Below, piece by piece: positions 25,677 through 35,303 of a DNA stretch of 64,000 bases (position 1 is its first letter; every line of letters begins with the position of its first letter). This DNA is from Ideonella paludis. Its GTDB lineage: Bacteria > Pseudomonadota > Gammaproteobacteria > Burkholderiales > Burkholderiaceae_C. The translations under genes and the position numbers were made by a program. A model generated the notes under the pieces. The model made no database searches, was not told the origin of the DNA, and saw only the letters and a program-made list of their open reading frames with translations. The stretch is taken from assembly GCF_018069865.1 (NCBI RefSeq), contig NZ_JAGQDG010000003.1, forward strand, positions 310,001 to 374,000, written 5' to 3'.

Positions 25677-26260
25677 GCGGTCAGATCCAGAAAGTTCATG
25701 ACAAAAGGCAGGTGATCTTCAAAGTCGGAGAGGGCGTGGTCGCCGCCCTCGAGCAAGCGCAGGTGGGCGCCTTGATAGCGCGCGCTCATTTCACGCCAAT
25801 CCAGCAGTTCATCACCCTTGGCGATGACGGCGGCATAGCGCCCGGGCTCGGCCAGCGCGGCGGGCTGCAGCGCGGTCAACTCGTCGACATGCTGCGGCAA
25901 GAAATCAAAGGCCGTGGCGGGGTCGTGCCAATGGGTGTGGTGGCCGATGTGCTGGGCCAAGTCGCGCTCAGGGTGGATGGCCGGGTTCAGCACCACGGCC
26001 CGGCAACCGCGCTCTTCGGCCAGCACCGTGGCATAAAAACCGCCCAGCGAGCTGCCCATGACGGCCATGCTGCCGGTCGGCCAGGCCGCTACACCGCGGC
26101 GAATCAACTGCATGGCCTCTGCCGGAGAGGGCGGCAGCTGAGGCAGCCACAAGGTCAACGCCGGGTGGTGTTGCGCCAGCCATCGCGCCACGATTTGGGC
26201 TTTGGCTGAGCGGGGCGAGGAGCGAAAGCCGTGCAGGTACAACAGATGGGTCAGTGCCAT
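25673..26260 (-). CDS. YqiA/YcfP-like alpha/beta-hydrolase (esterase)
   Basis: This 195-residue protein starts with [16 protein letters not shown], and its nucleophile elbow [14 protein letters not shown] holds the catalytic serine; the usual histidine is in [12 protein letters not shown]. It belongs to the YqiA-like family of small hydrolases, cytoplasmic, substrate not known. Its stop codon overlaps the SDR start, and the convergent-free upstream side faces the metalloprotease gene in divergent orientation. Confidence 0.88.
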   Translation of the reverse strand: MALTHLLYLHGFRSSPRSAKAQIVARWLAQHHPALTLWLPQLPPSPAEAMQLIRRGVAAWPTGSMAVMGSSLGGFYATVLAEERGCRAVVLNPAIHPERDLAQHIGHHTHWHDPATAFDFLPQHVDELTALQPAALAEPGRYAAVIAKGDELLDWREMSARYQGAHLRLLEGGDHALSDFEDHLPFVMNFLDLTA

Positions 26261-26355
26261 GCACTCAGTTTAAGGGAGGGATTCCGGATTGACGCCAGGC
26301 GAGGCCTGACGCACAGTCGAGGCAGCGCGCAGTCCCCCCGGAGACTTCGCCCAGT

Positions 26356-26419
26356 GGCGCTCATCCAGCGCCCTGTCTGGTTTGAACCCGCCACGGATCT
26401 GGCGGGTTTGTTGTTTGTT
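26356..26419 (+). promoter_or_regulatory. Tandem hairpins in the metalloprotease upstream region
   Basis: Hairpin 26356-26372 (GGCGCT/AGCGCC) is followed by 26387-26406 (CCCGCC/GGCGGG), which is followed by a T-rich TTTGTTGTTTGTT. The second has the form of a Rho-independent terminator, yet it lies just 17 bases before the start codon of the metalloprotease. It may act as an attenuator or as a stop for leftward-free transcription. Confidence 0.4.
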
Positions 26420-26435
26420 CCAGCATTTTTCAGTC

Positions 26436-29099
26436 ATGCCACAACACACTTTGTCTCGCCCTGGCTCTCTGGCCTTGACGGCCTTGGCCGCTTCTTTGAT
26501 GTGGGCTGCCGCCAGCAGCGCTTGGGCGCAGAAGCCGCCCGCGCCCCCGGCGGCGGCCGCATCGGGCGCCGCACCAGCGGCCAAGCCGCCCGCCGACCCG
26601 ACCGCACCCAAGCCGTTTGCCGACGTGATCAAAGATGCCAAGCAGCAGGACGGTTATCTGCCGGTCTGGCGCAAAGATGACAAGGTGTGGCTCGAGATCC
26701 CCGAAGCGGTGATGGGCCAAGACCTGATGTTCACCGCCAACGTCAGCCAGTCGGTGGGCGAGCGCGGTCTTTATGCCAGCCAGATGGGCCCGGATTGGGT
26801 GGCGCAGTTCCGCCGCGTGGGCAACACCCTGCAATTGGTGGCCCGCAACACGGCCTACCGTGCGGGTGATGATGCGGCCAGCAAGGCGTCGGTGCAGCAG
26901 GCGTTTTCGGACAGCCTGCTGGCGTCGGCTCCGGTGGCCAGTGCACCGCACCCTGAGCGCAAGTCGGTGCTGGTCGATGCCAGCTTCTTGCTCTCAGACA
27001 TCCTGGGCTACAGCACCCGCATTGAATACGCCTTCCGCCTGCCCTATGGCTTGGACCGCGGCAATTCGAACATCGAAAAGGCCCGGGCCGACGCAGAGTT
27101 GACCACGCTGAACGTGCGCATGCACTTTGCAACGCCCAAGATGCCGGCACCACCCTTGACACCCAGCCCGGTGCCCATGCCGCCCCCGCCCAAGACGGCC
27201 CCCGATGCACGCAGCTTTTTTGTGGGCGTGGTCTACAGCTTCGCACCGCTGCCCAAGGTGGCCATGGCCCCGCGCTTGGCGGATCCTCGCCTCGGCCACT
27301 TCACCGAGTCTTTCACCGACTTCAGTGGTGACATGAAGCCCAACCAACGGGTGCACTACATCACCCGCTGGCGCCTGGAAAAGAAAGACCCGCAGGCTGC
27401 GCTCTCCGAGCCCGTCAAGCCCATCACCTACTGGCTGGATCGCAACATCCCGGTGCGCTACCGCGCGGCGGTTGAAGCCGGTGTGCTGGAGTGGAACAAG
27501 GCCTTCGAGAAGATCGGCTTCAAGAACGCGGTGGTGGCCAAGCAGCAAGCCGATGACGCAGACTTCGACACCCTGGACGCCACCCACGCCTCCATCCGCT
27601 GGTTTGTGGGTGCCGATGTGGGCTTTGCGATTGGCCCCTCCAAGGCCGACCCGCGCTCAGGCGAAATCTTGGATGCCGACATTGGCATGAGCGATGTCTT
27701 CGGCCGCGGTGCGCGCCGCTTGGTGGTGGAAGACTTGACCGCCAGCAGCGAACAGCGCTTGGCCACCTTGATGAGCAACCATCGCGCAGGTCAAACCTGC
27801 AACTACGCCCACGAAGCCGCAGGTGAGTTGCAGATGGCGCTAGACCTGCTGGAAGCCCGGGGCGAAGTGGCGCCGGACAGCCCGGAGGCCGAGGCCATCG
27901 TGCAGCAGGTCATCAAGGACACCATCATGCACGAGGTGGGTCACACCCTGGGGCTGAAGCACAACTTCAAGGCCTCCACCACCATCACGCGCGAGCAATT
28001 GCGCAGCAAGTCCTTCACCGAGGCTCGGGGTATCTCAGGGTCGGTGATGGACTACAACGCCTACAACCTCTCGCTGCGTGGTGAGGCCCCTTCCACGCTC
28101 AACAACACCACCTTAGGCCCCTACGATTACTGGGCCATTGAATACGCCTACAAGCCTCTCGACGCCAAGAACGAAGCGGCGGAATTGGCGCGCATTGCCG
28201 CACGCAGCACCGAACCTGCCTTGGCTTTCGCGGATGACGCCGATGCGGATGGCCCGGCGGGCGTGGACCCGACGGTCAATCGCTTTGACCTGGGAGATGA
28301 CCCGCTGGCCTGGTATCAGCGCCGCCTCAACCTCTCGCGCGAGCTGTGGCAGCGTGTGCAGGCCCGCACGCCCAAGGCCGGAGATGACCCGCTGCGCACG
28401 CGCCGCGTCTTGAGCAGCGGCTTCCGTCAGTTGATGGTCATGCCGGATCTGGTGAGCAAGTATGTGGGTGGCCTCTACATCGTGCGCGAGTTGCCCGGTC
28501 CGACCCAGTCCATCTACAAGCCTGTTGAGCCAGCGCGTCAGCGTGAAGCGCTGAAGTTCATCACCGAGGCCTTCTTCAAGGTGGACAGCTTCAGCTTCCG
28601 CCCAGAGTTCTTGGCCCAAGCGGGCCCGGACTACGTCGAGTGGGACCGTGCCGGTCCGATCAGCATCCCTGACACGGTGCTGCAACTGCAGACGCGGACG
28701 CTGGACCGCTTGATGGCGTCTGGCACTGCGCGACGCGTGCTCGATCAGACCTCCTATCTGGCTGAGTCACAGCGCAAGAATGCGCTGGGTCTGGCCGAGG
28801 TCTATGGCACGCTGCAAAGCGCGGTGTGGGCTGAGCTCAAGGGCAGCGGCGAGGTGGACCGCATGCGCCGCAACTTGCAGCGTGAGCACCTGAAGCGCGT
28901 GCAAGGCTTGCTGACCCGCACCGACCCCAGCATGCCCGCTGACGCGGTCAGCTTGGTGCGCTGGCACGCCGAGCGGCTGCAAGCTGATCTGCGCGGTGCC
29001 TTGGGCAAGCCGGGTCTCTCCATCGACACCCGTGCCCACTTGCAAGAAAGCCTGGGTCGCTTGACCGAAAGCCTGCGCGCCACCATGCAGCGCAGCTGA
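26436..29099 (+). CDS. Secreted zinc-dependent metalloprotease (DUF5117/DUF5118 type)
   Basis: The 887-residue protein has a signal peptide (LTALAASLMWAAASSAWA) followed by a proline/alanine-rich linker, a large DUF5117-like domain and a metalloprotease core with the metzincin-type motif HEVGHTLGLKH at residues 499-509; Glu500 is the catalytic base. Further downstream SGSVMDYNAYN could be a Met-turn region and the C-terminal 250 residues form another domain. The start is ATG 26436, which gives the signal peptide; an in-frame upstream extension to 26382 is read through the terminator-like hairpin and is unlikely. Substrate unknown. Confidence 0.9.
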   Translation: MPQHTLSRPGSLALTALAASLMWAAASSAWAQKPPAPPAAAASGAAPAAKPPADPTAPKPFADVIKDAKQQDGYLPVWRKDDKVWLEIPEAVMGQDLMFTANVSQSVGERGLYASQMGPDWVAQFRRVGNTLQLVARNTAYRAGDDAASKASVQQAFSDSLLASAPVASAPHPERKSVLVDASFLLSDILGYSTRIEYAFRLPYGLDRGNSNIEKARADAELTTLNVRMHFATPKMPAPPLTPSPVPMPPPPKTAPDARSFFVGVVYSFAPLPKVAMAPRLADPRLGHFTESFTDFSGDMKPNQRVHYITRWRLEKKDPQAALSEPVKPITYWLDRNIPVRYRAAVEAGVLEWNKAFEKIGFKNAVVAKQQADDADFDTLDATHASIRWFVGADVGFAIGPSKADPRSGEILDADIGMSDVFGRGARRLVVEDLTASSEQRLATLMSNHRAGQTCNYAHEAAGELQMALDLLEARGEVAPDSPEAEAIVQQVIKDTIMHEVGHTLGLKHNFKASTTITREQLRSKSFTEARGISGSVMDYNAYNLSLRGEAPSTLNNTTLGPYDYWAIEYAYKPLDAKNEAAELARIAARSTEPALAFADDADADGPAGVDPTVNRFDLGDDPLAWYQRRLNLSRELWQRVQARTPKAGDDPLRTRRVLSSGFRQLMVMPDLVSKYVGGLYIVRELPGPTQSIYKPVEPARQREALKFITEAFFKVDSFSFRPEFLAQAGPDYVEWDRAGPISIPDTVLQLQTRTLDRLMASGTARRVLDQTSYLAESQRKNALGLAEVYGTLQSAVWAELKGSGEVDRMRRNLQREHLKRVQGLLTRTDPSMPADAVSLVRWHAERLQADLRGALGKPGLSIDTRAHLQESLGRLTESLRATMQRS

Positions 29100-29113
29100 T
29101 GCAGCGCTGGCTT

Positions 29114-29152
29114 GCTCAGTTCGGAGGGCTTACCAAGCTGTCTGAACTGAGC
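29114..29152. terminator. Inverted repeat at the convergent 3' ends
   Basis: Arms GCTCAGTTCGGA and TCTGAACTGAGC (12 bases, one G-T pair) flank a 15-base loop that starts in the metalloprotease downstream region and includes the last codons and stop of the diguanylate cyclase gene. No strong U tract follows. Confidence 0.45.
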
Positions 29153-30927
29153 GCGCCCGCTGCTGAGTTTGATGCGTCGTCGGCGACGACGCGGTTGCGG
29201 CCCTCGCGCTTGGCTTGATAGAGCGCACGGTCGGCGGCGCTGGTCAGACTGTCCCATTGATGACCATGGGCATTCGTGCTGGCCACGCCGACGCTCACGG
29301 TGATGAACAAGGGCTCATCGAGTCCCTTGATGTGGATGGGTCTGAGCTCGACGCGGCGGCGGAGCATTTCTGCCTTGTCCAAGGCATGGTTCAAGGGGCA
29401 ATAGCCCAGCAGCACCATGAATTCCTCGCCGCCGACGCGACCGCTGATGTCCTCGCAGCGCAATGAGAGTTGCAGGACCGAGGCCAAGGTTCTCAAGGCT
29501 TCGTCACCCACCGGATGGCCGTAGCGGTCGTTCACCAGTTTGAAGTGATCCACATCCAGCACCAGGGCGCAGACCTCAAAGCCATGGCGCTTGCCTTCGG
29601 CCAGCAAGGCCTTGGCCCGCAGCTCCACCGAGCGGCGATTCTCCAGACCCGTCAGCGGGTCCACCCCCACCAGCGTCCGCAATTCCAGCAGTTGCTTTTC
29701 TTGGCGGGCCTCCAGCTGCAGGCGCGCCTGGCTTTGCTCGACGAGTGAACCCACCAGCTCGGTCAAGCGGCTCACCTCGTCCTGATCAGCCGATGTCGAC
29801 TTGCTGTTGTCTTCTTCCTCGCCGGCTGGCGTGCTGGTGATTCTCCGCAGTGACTCGGCAGCCTGGCTCAAAGGCTTCAGCACCCGCCGCTTGACCATCC
29901 ACAGCAGCGTCAACACCAGCAGGTTCTGCGCCAAGCTCAAGAGCGTCCAGCCGATTTGGGCTTGCTGGGATCGCTCCAGGCTTGTCGCAGCAGCGTCTCG
30001 GGCGGTGCGCATGTACTGATTGCGCAGATCGACGATGGGTTCAATCATCGGCACATAGCGCTCTGCAAAAGCTGATGCCGAGACCGGCGCGACCTGCTGG
30101 GTGCGCTCGACGTAGTTCAGACCGTCCTTGAAAAAGCGCTGATCAACGCGTGCCAACGCCTGCTGTGTGGCAGCATCGGTCGACAGCAGTATGTTCAAGT
30201 CGAGATGGCGACGCATTTCCTCTGAGCGGCCATGAATCCGGCTCAGCATGCGCTGCTCCTCGGCCGTCAACGGTGTGCCGCGAATCAGTGCCATGGAGAC
30301 GACAGAGCCCATGCGGCCGGCGTAGTCGCGCAGCGCTGCAGCAATGGTGGCCCGTGTCACCAAGGTTCGCAGTGATTGATGGTGGTCCGACACGCTGTTG
30401 GTGCCCACGGCCAGGCCGCGCGACAACTGGCTGGCCATATCGGCGGCGACGAACATCTCCTGGATCAATTGATTCGGCAGTGTGGCTTCACGCAATGCCG
30501 TGGCCTTGCCCAGATGGTCGTCCATGCGCTGGCGCGTCTGGGACAAATGAGCTTGCAGCGCCGACAGTGCCGCTTGTGTTGAGTCTCTCAGGCTGGGATC
30601 TCTCAGCGTGCTGGCGGCTTGGCGCGCGTGCGCCAAAGCACGGTCAGAGCGCTCACGGGCAGTGTCCAATGCGGTGCGGTCGAGGGCTGCTTCACGCGTC
30701 CCCATGGCTGCGTTGCTCGGGCCTCGTTCTCGGGCCACCGCCTCCACCATGTGCAGGGCTGAATCGACCACTTCCAAAGTCTCAGCCGCCGCCGCCGCTG
30801 AGGAGCGCTCCAGGTTCTTGCTGTAAACCAAGTACCAGCCCGCAGGCAGGGACAGGGCAATGATGACAACGCCCATCGCGCCCAATGTGTTGGACAGCGA
30901 CATGGGCTTCTTGGGGCCAGCTTGCAT
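29116..30927 (-). CDS. Membrane-bound diguanylate cyclase (GGDEF)
   Basis: The 603-residue protein makes c-di-GMP from two GTP. One N-terminal membrane helix (GVVIIALSLPAGWYLVYS), a roughly 290-residue periplasmic helical sensor, a second helix (WTLLSLAQNLLVLTLLWMV), a HAMP-like or coiled linker and a GGDEF domain are seen. The active-site motif is GGEEF, and an RCED sequence five residues before it matches the RxxD product-inhibition I-site. The start at 30927 is seven bases after the end of the EAL gene, so the two are probably translated together; ATG 30903 is an alternative. Confidence 0.92.
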   Translation of the reverse strand: MQAGPKKPMSLSNTLGAMGVVIIALSLPAGWYLVYSKNLERSSAAAAAETLEVVDSALHMVEAVARERGPSNAAMGTREAALDRTALDTARERSDRALAHARQAASTLRDPSLRDSTQAALSALQAHLSQTRQRMDDHLGKATALREATLPNQLIQEMFVAADMASQLSRGLAVGTNSVSDHHQSLRTLVTRATIAAALRDYAGRMGSVVSMALIRGTPLTAEEQRMLSRIHGRSEEMRRHLDLNILLSTDAATQQALARVDQRFFKDGLNYVERTQQVAPVSASAFAERYVPMIEPIVDLRNQYMRTARDAAATSLERSQQAQIGWTLLSLAQNLLVLTLLWMVKRRVLKPLSQAAESLRRITSTPAGEEEDNSKSTSADQDEVSRLTELVGSLVEQSQARLQLEARQEKQLLELRTLVGVDPLTGLENRRSVELRAKALLAEGKRHGFEVCALVLDVDHFKLVNDRYGHPVGDEALRTLASVLQLSLRCEDISGRVGGEEFMVLLGYCPLNHALDKAEMLRRRVELRPIHIKGLDEPLFITVSVGVASTNAHGHQWDSLTSAADRALYQAKREGRNRVVADDASNSAAGALSSDSLVSPPN

Positions 30928-30934
30928 TGTGGGC

Positions 30935-32944
30935 TCAGAGTGTTTGGAGGTGGTCCCGGTCGGCGCTTGGCTTGGTTGGAGTGTCGAGCTCTAGCAGCGC
31001 TGCCCACACCTGGGCAGGCCGAGCCAAGACCGCAGCGATGTGCTGGGGGGACTCGGGCCGACCGACCCAATAGCCCTGCAAAGCGCTGCATCCGATCGCA
31101 TGCATCGCGCGAGCCTGGCCCAGTGTCTCCACACCTTCAGCACAAACGGCCATGCCCATGTCCAAACAAGTCCGCACCAAGGATTGAACGCCCCTGAACT
31201 CGCGTTGACTTTGTTCGGCTTTGCGCACCAGAGATCGATCCAGCTTGACCTTGTCGGAATCCAGCTCGATCAGTCGCGCGAAGTTGCAATGACCCGCACC
31301 AAAGTCGTCAATGCTGAGTTTGACGCCCAGCGATTGCAAGGCGTGCAAGCCTGCCTGCGGAGTCTCACTCTCGCGCAGCGCGAAGGATTCGTTGATTTCT
31401 AACTCCAGGCGTCCGGGAGCGATGCCGTAGCGATCGAGCAGTTCAGCCACTTTGTGAGCGAACTCGCTGGACTCTAGTTGGGTGGCGCTGACGTTGATGG
31501 CCAAAGTCAGTGGCACCCCGCCTGGCGAGGGCCATTGCGCCAAGTGCTGGCAGCCCTGCTGCACCACCCACAGGCCGACATCCATGATGTCTCCGGCACG
31601 CTCCAAGCGGTGAATGAACTCGCCGGGCAGCATCGCCCCGTGCCGGGGGTGGTGAAGGCGAAGAAGCGCTTCGCAGCCCACAACGCGAAGATCCTGCAGC
31701 CCCAAGTAGGGTTGATAGGCCACATGGAATCCAATCTCTGCCATGTCCGCCACCTGGAAGCCGCTGCGCTGCTGGGCATGCAGCACATACAGCTCTTTGA
31801 GCAAGGACGGGATGGGCACCTCACGGTCTTGGAGCAGCGCCTCTCGCTTGGCAATCTCGAGACGCAATTGGCGGGCCTCTACTTGAGAGCGCGCCAGTTG
31901 CAGGCGACTCTCCAAGTTTTGCAGCATGGTCAAGATGACTTTGGCTTCCAACTTGTCTTGAGTGCCCGCCGAGGGCCGAGCCAAGGCATAGGCTTGCTTG
32001 GTCAGCTCGCTGGCCTCAGCGGATTGGTTGTCACGCTGGGCCAGCTTGGCGCGCAGCAGCAGCAGGCGGACGCGTTCGACCGACTCCAGGACCAGGTCGA
32101 TCTGCAGCAACTCGTTCACTCGTGTGCGCGCACCGTTGGCATCACCCATGGACAACAAAGTGTCGGCCACGATGCGCAGCGTCCAGCAATAGAAGTTCAT
32201 GTTGTAGGCCGCCATCGGACGCAGGGCGGCCTCACTGTCCAGCATGGCTTGAGGTCGGCCATTGATGGCATGCACCACGGTTTGCAGGCACAGGTACCAA
32301 GCCTGTAGTCGCGGCGACAGGCTGGGGATGGCGGTCATCCGCTCGAAGGCCTTCAAGTGGTACTCGGCCTCCTCGGGCCGCAGCATGTCGTCGCAGTGAA
32401 AGCCCACCACGACCAGCCTTAAGCGCAGTGCCAGATTCGGGTCGCGCACCAGTTCGATGGCATCCAAGTGAAGCGTCTGCGCGTCTTCCAATCGGCCCAG
32501 CAAGGCCAGGGCACTGGCAGTCTTCGTCTTGAGGTGAGCCAAGAGGTCGGGGTCGTGGTTGTCGGTGGCCAAGACCAAGGCGCGCTCGAACAGGGGCAGA
32601 GCCTCCCCCGGAAATCCCATGTGAGAGGTGGCCGAGGCCAACTCAATCAAGGCGTCCCGCAGGAGATCAGGATCGTCGGTTTGCTCGGCCAGCGCGGCGG
32701 CCAATCCGGACCAATCCAGCCACTCGTCGATCCGGCCCAGGGCTTGCGCGCAGCGGCCCACCGTCAACAGGCCAAAGGCCACCAGCGTCGAGTCGCCAAG
32801 GCTGCGAACTTGGGTCAACCAAGCGCACGCCTCTTCATAGGCTTGGGCGGGGCTGTTGTCCCGCAAGCGGGTGATGTCCGACAGGGCTGCCAGCAGTTCT
32901 TTGTTGTCAAATGGACCTGCGGCAGTGGAGACCGACAAAAACAT
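30935..32944 (-). CDS. TPR/EAL-domain c-di-GMP phosphodiesterase
   Basis: The 669-residue protein has an N-terminal TPR-like helical region (about residues 1-370) and a coiled linker, then a C-terminal EAL domain. The EAL motif reads CEALLRLHH, and the other metal and substrate residues are in INVSATQL, EINES, the DDFGAGHCNF loop (instead of DDFGTGYS), DKVKLDRS, AEGVET and LQGYWVGRP. All catalytic acids look present, so hydrolysis of c-di-GMP is plausible, although the loop substitutions need testing. It precedes and nearly touches the GGDEF gene, suggesting an opposing pair. Confidence 0.9.
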   Translation of the reverse strand: MFLSVSTAAGPFDNKELLAALSDITRLRDNSPAQAYEEACAWLTQVRSLGDSTLVAFGLLTVGRCAQALGRIDEWLDWSGLAAALAEQTDDPDLLRDALIELASATSHMGFPGEALPLFERALVLATDNHDPDLLAHLKTKTASALALLGRLEDAQTLHLDAIELVRDPNLALRLRLVVVGFHCDDMLRPEEAEYHLKAFERMTAIPSLSPRLQAWYLCLQTVVHAINGRPQAMLDSEAALRPMAAYNMNFYCWTLRIVADTLLSMGDANGARTRVNELLQIDLVLESVERVRLLLLRAKLAQRDNQSAEASELTKQAYALARPSAGTQDKLEAKVILTMLQNLESRLQLARSQVEARQLRLEIAKREALLQDREVPIPSLLKELYVLHAQQRSGFQVADMAEIGFHVAYQPYLGLQDLRVVGCEALLRLHHPRHGAMLPGEFIHRLERAGDIMDVGLWVVQQGCQHLAQWPSPGGVPLTLAINVSATQLESSEFAHKVAELLDRYGIAPGRLELEINESFALRESETPQAGLHALQSLGVKLSIDDFGAGHCNFARLIELDSDKVKLDRSLVRKAEQSQREFRGVQSLVRTCLDMGMAVCAEGVETLGQARAMHAIGCSALQGYWVGRPESPQHIAAVLARPAQVWAALLELDTPTKPSADRDHLQTL

Positions 32945-33058
32945 GGGCGGCTTTGATCAAGAGCAAACACTGGGTCAAGTTAACCCAGTACTCACCATTG
33001 TTTCGGTTCCGCACTGTTCTGCTCAATCCTGACATTTGTGGGGCGTGAGGGGCTGTGC

Positions 33059-34414
33059 TCACCGGGCCGATAAGGCCTGCAGCAGTTTGTCGTGGATGCC
33101 CCCGAAGCCCCCATTGCTCATGCACAACACATGGTCGCCGGGCCGCGCCGCCTGGACGACGGCTGCAATCAGTTTGTCCAGCGTGTCACAGACCACGGCT
33201 TGGGGCCCCATCGGGCTGAGGGCTTGGGCAGCGTCCCAGCCCAGGTTGGCGCTGTGGCAAAAGGCCAAATCGGCCTCTTCCAAGGACCATGGCAGTTGCG
33301 CCTTCATGGGGCCTAACTTCATGGTGTTGGAGCGGGGCTCAAACACCGCCAAGATGCGGGCATGGCCCACCTTGCGGCGCAGGCCGTTGACGGTGGTGCG
33401 AATGGCCGTGGGGTGGTGGGCAAAGTCGTCGTAGACCGTGACGCCTGCGGCCTCTCCGCGCCGCTCAAGCCGGCGACGCACGTTTTGGAACTCAGCCAAG
33501 GCGGCTGCGCTTTGCTCTGGGCTCACGCCCACATGCTCGGCCGCCGCGATGGCTGCCAAGGCATTGAGCTGGTTGTGTTCGCCCAGCATGTCCCACTCCA
33601 CACGAGCGATCTTCAGCGCGCCTCGCAGCACGTCAAAGGCATGTGGCTCACCGCGCGCGCGCAGCGTGCCGGGCTCTTCTTTGCGGGCGCCAAAGCGCAC
33701 CACCTCGCTCCAGCAGCCCCGCTGCAGCACGCGCTGCAGGCTCTCTTCACGGGCGTTGACCACCAAGCGGCCTTGGGCCGGCACGGTGCGCACCAAGTGG
33801 TGGAACTGGGTCTCGATGGCAGCCAAATCGGCAAAGATGTCGGCGTGGTCGTACTCCAGATTGTTCAAGATGGCCGTGCGCGGACGGTAATGAACAAACT
33901 TGGAGCGCTTGTCAAAAAACGCCGTGTCGTACTCGTCCGCCTCGATCACAAAGCTTGAGCCCTCGCCCAAGCGGGCCGACACCTGGAAGTTTTGCGGCAC
34001 GCCCCCGACAAGAAAGCCGGGCTTCAGGCCTGCGTGCTCCAAGATCCAGGCCAGCATCGAGGTGGTGGTGGTCTTGCCATGCGTGCCTGCGACCGCCAAG
34101 ACATGCCGGCCCTGCAGCACATGCTCAGCCAGCCATTGTGGGCCGCTGATGTAGGGCAGCCCTGCATTGAGCACGGCTTCCATCAGCGGCTTGCCCCGCG
34201 TCACCACATTGCCGATGACATAGAGGTCTGGCTTGAGCGCCGTTTGATCCGCTTCAAAGCCCTCAATCAGCTCAATGCCCAAGGCCCGGAGCTGGTCGCT
34301 CATCGGTGGGTAGACATTGGCATCGCAGCCTGTCACGCGGTGGCCGGCTTCGCGGGCCAGGGCGGCCAGGCCGCCCATGAAGGTGCCGCAAATCCCCAGG
34401 ATATGAATATGCAT
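33059..34414 (-). CDS. mpl: UDP-N-acetylmuramate:L-alanyl-gamma-D-glutamyl-meso-diaminopimelate ligase Mpl
   Basis: Mpl re-attaches recovered tripeptide to UDP-MurNAc in cell-wall recycling, acting after AmpD. The Mur-ligase fold is shown by MHIHILGICGTFMGGLA at the N-terminus, the ATP loop AGTHGKTTTTS near residue 110, the VIEADEYDTAFFD segment and FAHHPTAI. The length of 451 residues is normal. It stands alone between the EAL gene and the mutarotase gene, in the same direction. Confidence 0.96.
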   Translation of the reverse strand: MHIHILGICGTFMGGLAALAREAGHRVTGCDANVYPPMSDQLRALGIELIEGFEADQTALKPDLYVIGNVVTRGKPLMEAVLNAGLPYISGPQWLAEHVLQGRHVLAVAGTHGKTTTTSMLAWILEHAGLKPGFLVGGVPQNFQVSARLGEGSSFVIEADEYDTAFFDKRSKFVHYRPRTAILNNLEYDHADIFADLAAIETQFHHLVRTVPAQGRLVVNAREESLQRVLQRGCWSEVVRFGARKEEPGTLRARGEPHAFDVLRGALKIARVEWDMLGEHNQLNALAAIAAAEHVGVSPEQSAAALAEFQNVRRRLERRGEAAGVTVYDDFAHHPTAIRTTVNGLRRKVGHARILAVFEPRSNTMKLGPMKAQLPWSLEEADLAFCHSANLGWDAAQALSPMGPQAVVCDTLDKLIAAVVQAARPGDHVLCMSNGGFGGIHDKLLQALSAR

Positions 34415-34445
34415 GGTGTGAGTGAAAGAGTCGGGCGCGGGGTGG

Positions 34446-35285
34446 TCAGCAGCTCAGGGTCTGCAGGCCCACCCATTCGTCGTCGGGCATCACAGTGATG
34501 GGTTCGCGCACGCAGGCGGCTTCGACACACAACATCTGTGTCCAGTCCGCATCGGGCATGTCAGGCAGGGCGGCGGCGCCCTCTGCGCCAGGGTTCCACA
34601 CCACCACATCCTCAAAGCCGTCGAGCTTGATCTCCAGCTTGCGGCCCAGCTCTCGCAGCACCAAGGGCTGGCCGCTGTGGCGGTAGATGCGATCAATGGG
34701 GCCAATCACGCTCAGCACATCGCCCCATTGCTGGTGGAACTCGCCTTTGAGGCAGTCTTCATAGGCGCAGGTTTGCAGGCCCTCTAACTGGGCCTTGAGC
34801 ACATCATTGCAGCGCAAGTAGGTGTGCAGCGCGGCCGTGAAGTCGAGGGGCGTTTCACCGGTGTTGGTGACGGCCATCTCGATCTCTATCGTGTTCCCCG
34901 CCAGAGAGAAGGTCAGCTCGAGAGAAAAGGCTTGCGGCCAGATCGCCAGGGTTTCGGCGTTGCTGTCAAAGCGCAGCACCCCCAGGGCGTGGCCCCCCCG
35001 CACCACCGACTCCACGGCTTGCCAACCCCGGGTGCGCACCAAGCCATGGCGAGGCAGCGGGCCGCGGGTATTGAACTGCGGAAAGATCACCGGCATGCCG
35101 CCGCGCACTGACGAGCCTGCGCCATAGCGGGTGGTCGGTGAAAGATAGAGTTGCTCGCCTTGCCCGAGAGGCACCCACGACACCAAATGCCCGCCGTGCA
35201 GCAGCACGATGGCGGTGGAGCCGTCGGGGGCGCGCAAGCGCAGTGCGGGTTGGCCTTGGAAATCGACCAGTTTGATGTCGGACAT
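34446..35285 (-). CDS. D-hexose-6-phosphate mutarotase (YeaD-like)
   Basis: This 279-residue protein of the galactose mutarotase-like fold shows FPQFNTRGPLPRHGLVRTRGW, a conserved LHTYLR and a VVVWNP segment, the pattern of the YeaD/glucose-6-phosphate-1-epimerase family. It should interconvert alpha and beta anomers of hexose-6-phosphate. The ATG at 35285 is favoured over the TTG at 35300. It lies 18 bases after hemL. Confidence 0.9.
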   Translation of the reverse strand: MSDIKLVDFQGQPALRLRAPDGSTAIVLLHGGHLVSWVPLGQGEQLYLSPTTRYGAGSSVRGGMPVIFPQFNTRGPLPRHGLVRTRGWQAVESVVRGGHALGVLRFDSNAETLAIWPQAFSLELTFSLAGNTIEIEMAVTNTGETPLDFTAALHTYLRCNDVLKAQLEGLQTCAYEDCLKGEFHQQWGDVLSVIGPIDRIYRHSGQPLVLRELGRKLEIKLDGFEDVVVWNPGAEGAAALPDMPDADWTQMLCVEAACVREPITVMPDDEWVGLQTLSC

Positions 35286-35303
35286 GGCGAACTGGCTCAA
35301 ACT

